From Biomphalaria glabrata (lineage: Eukaryota; Mollusca; Gastropoda; Planorbidae): DNA of 64,000 nt. Positions 56,522-64,000 of the stretch are shown piece after piece. Made by a program: the position numbers and the translations under genes. Position 1 is the first letter of the stretch; the number at the start of each line of letters is the position of its first letter. Location: positions 15,584,666 through 15,648,665 of the forward strand of contig NC_074712.1 in NCBI RefSeq assembly GCF_947242115.1. Reading direction: 5' to 3'. The notes beneath the pieces are model-generated. The model worked only from the letters and a program-made list of their open reading frames with translations, did not search any database and was not told where the DNA came from.

Positions 56522-57145
56522 AAATTAATTTTCGTTACCTTATTCATGGTACATAGCTATTACAGACTAAAAACGCAAAATACTTTGTTATATTAAATGA
56601 AAAACTGCCATGAAATCCACATATTGATGAAACTATCAAAAAATCAAACAAAGCATTAGGGTTTATTAAAAGAAATAAATAAGAACATAAAACTAAAATG
56701 TTATTTAACCTTGGTTAAGCCAATAATAGAATATGCATTCTCTGTTTGGGATCCCTCAACTCAAGAAAACATTAAGAAACTTAAACAGACACAAAATAGA
56801 GCAGTGAGATTTAAAAAAAACAACTAATATTCACATTTGACTAGAGTAACACCTTTAGTAAAATCACTAAATTTAGAAAGCTTCCCTAGAGCTTCAAATA
56901 CAAAAACAAAATTTAATAAAATACTCAGAAAGACACAAAGATAAAGGCGCACTCCTCGTCCCATATGCTAGGACAAATTTGTACAAATACTCCTTCATCC
57001 CTAGAGCTATTAGAGCATTGAATGGGTTGCCTGAGCTAGCCAGCTAGCAGAATTTAGGTATTTGGTTAATAGGCATGATTAAATGCATGACGCGTAATCA
57101 TCTTTTTTTTAAAGTAACGTCTGTATTATATAAGATAAGAATGAA
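56522..57145 (+). mobile_element. LINE family B 3' end, more decayed copy
   Basis: Follows the copy at 790-1495 (CAGACTAAAAACGCAAAATA, AATCAAACAAAGCATTAGGG, GCCAATAATAGAATATGCAT) with several short deletions, including about 80 bases near 56885. It ends in GTAACGTCTGTATTATATAA and an AAGATAAG tail. Confidence 0.85.
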
Positions 57146-57276
57146 GATGCTCTCGCACCCTCTTAAATACTTCCACGAGAATCTTGTTTTGCTGACCTTT
57201 GACCTAGTCGTCCCCTCTCACGACCGTTTCCACCCTGGCGCCACGATGAGGCAGGGCAGCTAGCCATTGGAAAGAC

Positions 57277-57321
57277 ATTCCATTAGCTCAATGGGAGCCA
57301 TTATATAGAATTTCCATTAAC
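57277..57321. repeat. Isolated unit of the 34-bp satellite
   Basis: CATTCCATTAGCTCAATGGG, AGCCATTATATAGAATTTCC, ATTAAC: about 1.3 units of the satellite whose main array ends 3.2 kb away. It lies directly before a hAT-like end. Confidence 0.85.
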
Positions 57322-57393
57322 GCAGACCAGTGATTCCCAAAGAGATCTATATAGACCTCCCCAGGGATCTACGACAACTTCCAAGGTGTCTAC

Positions 57394-57889
57394 CTTCCTA
57401 CCTACCTATCCCTTAGTCTGTTGGACCGTTGGGGCACCAGGCAAGATTTGTCGACCGTCTTTCTCCATTCCTCCATTTTTTTGCCTTGTTTAGAACCTCT
57501 CTCAATAGCAGGCCCGTCCATTCTTTAATGTTGTCCTCCCATCGCTTTTTCTGTCTGCCTCTTCTTCTTTTCCCTGACACTGTTCCCTGAAGGAAGGTCT
57601 TTGCGAGCCCGTAGATCTTGTAATGTGGCCAAAGGTTTTAATCTTTCGTCTTTTTACAATAGTTAGCAGGTTGTCATGGGCTCCGATCGCTACAGTAACC
57701 CTGTCTCTGATTTCTTGGTTTGTGATGCGGTCTTTGAATGTGATGCCTAGGATCCTTCTGTAGCATCTCAATTCCATTGCTAGGATCCTCCTCTCAAGCT
57801 CTGCATTCAACGTCCACGACTCGCAAGCATATAAAAATGTGGCCATGACCAGAGAGCGCATCAGTCTGATTTTGGTGCCGAGGGCTAAG
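57394..57889 (-). mobile_element. 5'-truncated LINE family A with 13-bp target duplication
   Basis: Bounded by CCAAGGTGTCTAC at 57381-57393 and 57890-57902. On the - strand it encodes RSLVMATFLYACESWTLN...ELRCYRRILGITFKDRITN, then IVKRRKIKTFGHITRS and the C-terminal basic region, and ends in a GGGATAGGTAGGTAGG tail. The motifs fit RTE-like LINEs. It interrupts the hAT-like element, so it is the younger of the two. Confidence 0.9.
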
Positions 57890-58671
57890 CCAAGGTGTCT
57901 ACAAGAGTGAAAAAAAAAGGAATTGAGTGTCTTTGAGATATAAATGGGGGGGGGGATGTCTCCAAAAGTGGGTCAAAATTAAACAGGTCGAGTCTTAAAT
58001 TGTATTTCCCATTAATGGAATTAACTCACAAATGATTTGTACTTTAGTTAATCATATGAACACTAATGAGTAGGCCTAATGATTTTTTTATGTTAATATC
58101 TTATAGAAATGTCTTTAATTGTGTCTGAACTAATATCAAACAGGGTTGAATCTTAATAGAAATATAGACTGTACAGTGTTGATTATTTTAAATTTGATGA
58201 ACCCTGAAACCCTGGAGCCCTGAAAAATAAGATAAAGATTTGAAATACTTTGTAACAATCAGTTCTGAATAGAACCACTGTGGATAAAATGTTGGCTTTA
58301 GCGTGCGTCTTACAACATCTCTACTTGCACCAAAATCAGTAAAAATCACCTGCTATAGGTGAACAATTGATTTAGCCAGCCATCAAAGAAGTTTTATTAA
58401 CCTTTTTTACACAAACCTGCATCTGGCATCACGCAAAGAATTCATGTAAGCAACAAAGTGTATTGATGAAATGAGTTTCGACATTGAAAGCTGCAAACAA
58501 ATTTCTCCGTAAAGCTGGACGAGCTAACCTTGCCTGGTAATGAAGCATTATCATATGTTCCTTTTATTATCAATCAAGAAATCCTTGAAGAACTTTCTCT
58601 TTGCCAAGAACTTTATTTAATCGCTCCTTCACACTGAAGTACGCGGGTAGTCGAAAGACTTTGACAATATT

Positions 58672-58985
58672 TTATCTTATCTTATCTTATACAGACGTTA
58701 CTTCAAAAAAGATGATTACGTCCTACGCGTCATGCATTCAGTCATGCATATTAACCAATGACTTAAATTCTGCCAAGTCACCGGTTTTCCTTGCCAGCTC
58801 ATGCAACCCATTCCATGCTCTAATAGCACTAGGGAAGGAGTATTTGTACAAATTTGTCCTAGCATATGGAACGAGGAATGTGCCTTTATCTTTGTGTCTT
58901 TCTGAGTATTTTATTAAATTTTGTATTCGAAGAATATGGTTCAGTGTTGTTGTTTTTTCTCTTTTGAACACTGTTACGGAGCTCT
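58672..58985 (-). mobile_element. LINE family B 3' end
   Basis: The - strand encodes NLIKYSERHKDKGTFLVPYA, RTNLYKYSFPSAIRAWNGLH...FKSLVNMHD, near-identical to 1230-1413. It has the TCTTATCTTATCTTA tail at the left edge. Confidence 0.85.
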
Positions 58986-59477
58986 TGTGTGCTTAAGATC
59001 CAATTTATAAACGAAACTATTAAACACACTTGTTTCGTAAATTGAATGTGATTAACTGGCATCTACAAGGTGACAAATCTAAATCAGATCAAAACAAAAC
59101 TTATTATCTCAGCATTTCTTGTCAGAATTTAACACATAAAACAGGATACACAAATACAAACATACAACCTAGAAATGAGTGATAAAAACACATTTGAAGT
59201 TGATGAATTTTTCAAAAATGCTACCAAAAAACTTGTAAGGGGTCTGCGAGACAAAAAAGTTTAGGAACTAGTGGTCCTCAATCTTTTTTGGCCTACCGCC
59301 CCCTTTTTGTGTCCATTTAAAGAAAAGTACTAATGAAGAAACGTGAGAAGACAAATTTGAATAAAATGTTTTTTTGTTTTGTAGCTGTCAATAACAAATG
59401 GTTAAGTTTTTAATTAATTTACACAAACGATGTCAAATAACTAATCTCATTGAGATGTATGTAAAGTTCCCCGTTCA

Positions 59478-59772
59478 GACATTGTGGTCCATAGGGCAGA
59501 TAATATAAGTTCATGTGATATTTGTCATCTGTTTATGTGGCCCACGGTTAACGATGATGTCATGTGGACAGCACAACGATCAACCGTCTTTACTTTTTCC
59601 CCAACAAATGTCAGGTGCCCATTAGAGCTGGGTGGACTCAGGGTGGACTCAGGGTGGACTCAGGGTGGACTCAGTGGCGCCCGAAGATGCCAAAATAAAA
59701 TAGAGAAGTCTTCACCAGGATCGAACCCCAGAAACCGGTTCGGAAGGCAAGCGCTTTACCGCTCAGCCATTT
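59478..59772 (-). mobile_element. tRNA-derived SINE (family 1) with an internal 11-bp expansion
   Basis: Full-length layout as at 16640-16905. The body motif GGGTGGACTCA is present four times in tandem (59630-59674) instead of once. The tRNA-like head is at the right (CAGGATCGAACCCCAG, AAGCGCTTTACCGCTCAG). Confidence 0.85.
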
Positions 59773-60150
59773 GATGACTTTCTTTCAAATCCTTTAATAC
59801 TCCTTTTTAATTTATTGAATATTAGGGCTTTCTATTTTGAAGGTTGATTGTAAATTTATTTTTAAATAAATATTATTTCTGCTGAATTCACTGAAAAGGA
59901 AATGAAACGAATGGGAATCTTGCACTCCTTACATTAAAGTGCAGCTATAGCTCTGGTGTGCCTCCTATGTAAACATTCTTTTTGACTGAAGACATCATTT
60001 TGAAAAACATTTTTTTTTGTTGCAACTCGATTTGAACATCAATAACAGATGTTGTCAATTCTATTTACATTTTTCAATTTATTACATCCTAGAAGCGAAT
60101 CGTCATTTCTTTATAGCATTGTTAGGTGAATTGCATTGATATGGATATAC
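59773..60150. other. Gene-free spacer
   Basis: AT-rich sequence without recognised features. Confidence 0.4.
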
Positions 60151-60159
60151 TTAGGCAGT

Positions 60160-60600
60160 AATTTAAAGATCTATGAGATTCTACCAAAACAAGATCTATA
60201 AAATTCTACCAGACATAGATCTATGAAATTCTACCAGACTATGAAGTTCTACCAGCCAAATATCTATAAAGTTCTACCAGACATAAATCTATAAAGTTTT
60301 ACCAGACATAGATCAATACATTTCTACCAGCCAAATATCTATGTGATTCTACCAGACATAGATCGATAAAATTCTACTAGATATAGATCTATGAAATTCT
60401 ACCAGAGTATGAAGTTCTACCAGACATAGGCTAGATCTATAAAGTTCAGCAGACAAAGATCTATAAAGTTCTACCCGACATAAATCTATGAAATTCTACT
60501 AGACATAGATCTATGAAGTTCTACCAGACATAAATCAATGAAGTTCTACAGACATAGATCTATGAAGTTCTACCAGACAAAGATCTATGCAGTTGCATGC
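60160..60600. repeat. Degenerate ~22-25-bp tandem repeats, about 18 units
   Basis: Units of GATCTATGAAATTCTACCAG plus ACATA, with frequent substitutions and length changes: an old, decaying minisatellite. Confidence 0.88.
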
Positions 60601-62265
60601 ATTGGACTTTCATTTTGCTGTAGAAAATGTGAAAAGCTTTACCTAGATCTACGTCTTGTTACCTAGTTACGTTGTTAATGGAAAAGAATGACGTCATAAA
60701 GGAGTGACGTGTCAACAATACCGAGCTCTAACACTGCTACTGCTACCAAGAAACCGGGATGCTTTAACCCATCGTGTCGATTAGAATAATGCAAACTGGC
60801 CAAGCAACATCTATACAGTAGGCCAGATTAAGGCTTCACAATCACACAATCCTGTTCCTTCGTCCACGTCTGCCATCTCAAAGCCCAAGATTAATAATTT
60901 TTGTTTTCATCCCGCAATTAAAACAATGGGCGCGCACTTTTCTGTTGGGTCGTTCAGCAGTCTTTATAATAGAGGTCTGATCGATGAAAGAAACAAAAAA
61001 ATATGTGCAGGGCCTTAGCGTTATATTAACGGCCGTTGTCAAGGACGCTGTGTATCAATAGTAACAAGCTGGTTGCTGCAGCCAACCTCCGATAGAGTCA
61101 TTACTTCTCAGTGAGCAGTCTTGGCTTGCAGACGATTGACGTAAGTGCGTGATGGCTGAATAAATGTTAACGCGTTGGTTTCGCGGGTTTTAATATTTTT
61201 AAGAAGTTGTTTATCGCTATGTATAGATTCGTTATAGTGTCAAGTTTGTACACCATAGTGTTACTTTTAAACTGTGAACTACGCTGTTTGTATTTTAGAA
61301 CTAATTTTTATTTCATCTTATTTTACACGTTTCTGGTGTTTCTTTAGGAATACAAATGAATGGTCAAGCTCTTGCATGACAGGGAGAATAACGTTAGGCC
61401 AAGGTTCGAACCCTGGAACATCGTGCCGACAGTTCTAAGCACTTGCCACACAATGAAGCCCAGTTACTTTAGACCATTTTGTTTTTAAAATTGATGAGTG
61501 AGTTTGGTTGATGGAAAATACATTTGTAGTAATATTAGTTCTAAAAGTTTTCATGGTATAAAGATGTTTCATTCACCTGATCTGTGTAGAAGCCCGTAAT
61601 GTAAGCATCTATCAAATGTCAAACCAGAGTTTTCGCTGTGAGGCGGCACTGAGGCCTATTAGCTAGTCATTTTTTTTTTCACAAAGTTATATATAAATAT
61701 ATAAACATAAAACTTTCAATTTCCAAGAAAGCTTTTAGTCTCGTTTTCAAAATCCCAGAATTCCTCATTTAAATGTTTTGTTTTGAACCTCGTAAAGAGA
61801 ATGTAAAAAAAAAAAATGTCTCAAACGAAACTAAAAATTAAGAACCAATCATTTAGTGGCATATCTACCTTAATAATATTGATCTTAATAAGCAATTAAG
61901 GAAACAAATTAAGCATTGATGATTCAGTTAGTGTTCTATTTTATGGAGGCAATATTGAGCACGGTTTAGGAGCGTCGATGTATGGAGTGTGTTGGATTAT
62001 CTTCTAGACAAGTTTCAGAATATCTGTGATATCATTCTATTGGTTTTTGTTTTTTCTTTAAGGATTAAAGTAGAGATCTCATTAGGTGATGGAGGCAAGC
62101 TAGGAATCAAGCTAATACATTGTCTAGTGATAACTCACGCAACACCTCCACGTGACACAAGCACGTGACATAACCAAGTGGCACCTAGCCTAACTGTACA
62201 AACAGAAGGATACAGCTAAGTAAGTACATTGATAGCATGAAAGACAAAGTATACAAAACACTTCC
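60601..62265. other. Gene-free spacer
   Basis: A tRNA-like SINE head remnant (CCAAGGTTCGAACCCTGGAA, GTTCTAAGCACTTGCC) lies at 61398-61455. The rest is AT-rich with no supported coding sequence. Confidence 0.4.
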
Positions 62266-62820
62266 AAACATTATACACTAGGTGCCACTATCCGTAAACT
62301 GTAAACATTATACACTAGGTGCCACTATCCGTAAACTGTAAACATTATACACCAGGTGCCACTATCTGTAAACTGCAAACATTATACATTAGGTGCCACT
62401 ATCTGTAAACTGCAAACATTATACACTAGGTGCCACTATCCGTAAACTGCAAACATTATACATTAGGTGCCACTATCTGTAAACTGCAAACATTATACAC
62501 TAGGTGCCACTATCCGTAAACTGCAAACATTATACACTAGGTGCCACTATCCGTAAACTGTAAACATTATACACTAGGTGCCACTATCCGTAAACTGTAA
62601 ACATTATACACTAGGTGCCACTATCCGTAAACTGTAAACATTATACATTAGGTGCAACTATCTGTAAACTGCAAACATTATACACTAGGTGCCACTATCT
62701 GTAAACTGCAAACATTATACACTAGGTGCCACTATCCGTAAACTGCAAACATTATACACTAGGTGCCACTATCTGTAAACTGCAAACATTATACACTAGG
62801 TGCCACTATCTGTAAACTGT
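62266..62820. repeat. 37-bp minisatellite, 15 units
   Basis: Unit AAACATTATACACTAGGTGC, CACTATCCGTAAACTGT, with CCGT/CTGT, CACT/CATT and TGT/TGC variants. The 37-base period is not a multiple of 3 and shows no coding sense. Confidence 0.96.
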
Positions 62821-62884
62821 ACATACAAGCAAACGTTAAACAAGAAGAAGAAAAAAAATCTTTTTAAAAATTAAAAATAACTGG

Positions 62885-63308
62885 AAGAACTCGACATTTG
62901 CAACTATATCTCTCAATATATATAGACGTTATTTCCCCTTTTCGACATCAAGCAAAATAATTAATTACCAATAATTAAAATAATTAATTGACCAATTGGT
63001 TTTAATTGATTCCCATTATGTTAGTTACAATAAATAATTGTTTAAAGTTTCAATTTGGTCCAATAATGGGCGTGAGACCAATAAGAGTACAAAACCCATA
63101 ATATTTAGCCATATCTCTGAATGTCTCCCTTGTGGTTATCAAACAAACTAATTACCAGTAATTAATTGACTAATTAGTTCCTTGTTCTTTTATTGATTCA
63201 TGTATTGTCTACGTCAATCAATAATTGTACAAATTTTCAACTTGATCCGAGAGTGAGGGTGGGAGAAATAACGTGTTCATTTTTTTTTATCGGACCGATA
63301 GACAGAGT
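62885..63308. repeat. Repeat family R, two tandem units
   Basis: Units at about 62900-63105 and 63106-63308, with TATCTCTCAATATATATAGACG, AATAATTAATTGACC, CAATAAATAATTGTTTAAAG and AACTTGATCCGAGAGTGAGG. It ends ACAGAGTGAGTTGAT, where the next element is inserted; the repeat resumes at 63977 (GAGTTGATATACGC). Confidence 0.75.
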
Positions 63309-63316
63309 GAGTTGAT

Positions 63317-63976
63317 GGTGACCGGTCATTTCATCCCCGGTCACTTCATCCCCGGTCATTTCATCCCCAATTAAATATTTTTTTCCTTTTTCATTGTTTA
63401 ATTGTGCTGTTAAGGCTTTGACTTTAAGCCCTCATTTCATCTAATATATAAATATGATTATGTAGAATGCTTTTTGATATTATTTGACATGTTACTAATG
63501 CGTTTATAGTGTTGCCTCTTCCACTTTGCATTCTTGATGAGAAATCTTATATTGTAAATCTGGGTGTGTACTTAGCTATAGCGCTTCTATTGGATGTGGG
63601 GGATGTAATATTATAATATTATCCTGCGGGTGACGTAATGATCAAAGGCCAAGTTTTGGCGGAAGAAGTGGAAATCTTTTCAGAGATGAGAACGATTAGA
63701 ATACTTATGATCATGCCATTGATAACTCCTGACGACCATCTTTCACTTTATTTTATTTTTCAAACGCTTTTTCTTGAAAATGGGCGCGTCATTTTTAGCC
63801 TTGAAATAAGGTTTTATTCATTTTCTAATAAAGGCTGACTTCAACCATTCACAGGATATCATGTATAAGTTTTGCCACATGAAAAGAACAGGGGATGAAA
63901 TGACCAGGGGATGGAATGACCAGGGGATGGAATGATCAGGGGATGAAATGACCAGGGGATGAAATGACCGGGAACC
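63317..63976. mobile_element. 660-bp TIR element with subterminal tandem repeats and 8-bp target duplication
   Basis: Termini GGTGACCGGTCATTTCATCC and (reverse complement) GGTTCCCGGTCATTTCATCC. Perfect flanks GAGTTGAT at 63309-63316 and 63977-63984. The motif CGGTCATTTCATCCC is repeated three times at the left end, and its inverse (GGGGATGAAATGACCAG) five times at the right. The interior is AT-rich; a 66-codon open frame at 63638-63838 shows no recognised motif. The superfamily is not assigned: 8-bp duplications occur in hAT and related groups, but the GG-start is closer to MULE-type ends. Confidence 0.85.
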
Positions 63977-64000
63977 GAGTTGATATACGCTTTATAAAAC

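Larger units (their letters stand above)
57327..59268. mobile_element. Probable hAT-like element interrupted by two LINE insertions
   Basis: The left end CAGTGATTCCCAAAGAG and the right end (reverse complement TAGTTCCTAAACTTTTTTG, then TCTCGCAGACCCC) have the look of one hAT family (CAGTGGTTCCCAAACTTTT type). The interior 57903-58671 and 58976-59230 has no clear coding frame. No target duplication could be matched, so the pairing of the ends is tentative. Confidence 0.4.

Noticed and set aside
59268-59330. Second hAT-like end CTAGTGGTCCTCAATCTTTT
   Set aside because: Only one end is visible; it may be a truncated MITE adjoining the element at 57327, but the boundaries cannot be set.

Overview
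This is animal nuclear DNA: AT-rich, intron-containing and packed with degraded transposons and minisatellites. The mix of repeats (tRNA-derived SINEs, several 5'-truncated non-LTR retrotransposon families, hAT elements, a Helitron-like element) and the divergent claudin-like genes suggest a mollusc, most likely a gastropod of the Biomphalaria/Bulinus type. The organism call is an inference from sequence style, not a database result. No prokaryotic, organellar or viral gene set is present.

The only host genes I can support are a tandem cluster on the + strand of four related four-exon genes. They encode small four-transmembrane proteins of about 170 residues with the claudin/PMP22-type first-loop signature W...GLWxxC...C. 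Gene 1 (2362-5137), gene 2 (20398-23130) and gene 3 (35335-39682) have intact reading frames and the same exon phases. Gene 4 (45086-46368) is a pseudogene: frameshifted exon 1, exons 2 and 3 deleted, and a 21-bp tandem expansion in exon 4. Genes 1 and 3 form one subgroup and genes 2 and 4 the other, so the order is B-A-B-A, as expected if an ancestral two-gene block was duplicated.

Layout: 1-2361, LINE 3' fragment and the upstream region of gene 1. 2362-5137, gene 1, with a 34-bp tandem duplication over the exon 3 splice donor. 5138-20249, gene-free: a deleted hAT element (7017-7662), a 2.4-kb TIR element full of hairpin repeats (8131-10509), a probable 2.8-kb TIR element carrying a 24-bp minisatellite (10946-13752), a 27-bp minisatellite, SINEs and a 575-bp polypyrimidine tract. 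20250-23300, gene 2. 23300-35334, minisatellites, SINEs, LINE ends and a MITE. 35335-40207, gene 3, whose introns have absorbed three minisatellites, a 61-bp MITE and SINE pieces. 40320-43665, a Helitron-like element with a 2.4-kb hAT transposon inside it. 44937-46519, pseudogene 4. 47139-54038, a 34-bp satellite of about 160 units. 51445-55957, one whole and one partial LTR-retrotransposon LTR. 55963-64000, LINE and SINE pieces, more minisatellites and a terminal TIR element.

I see no multi-gene pathway. The notable biology is the recent birth, divergence and decay of a claudin-like gene array in very repeat-active DNA, where tandem amplification has reached splice sites and coding exons, plus several transposons whose exact ends can be read from target-site duplications.
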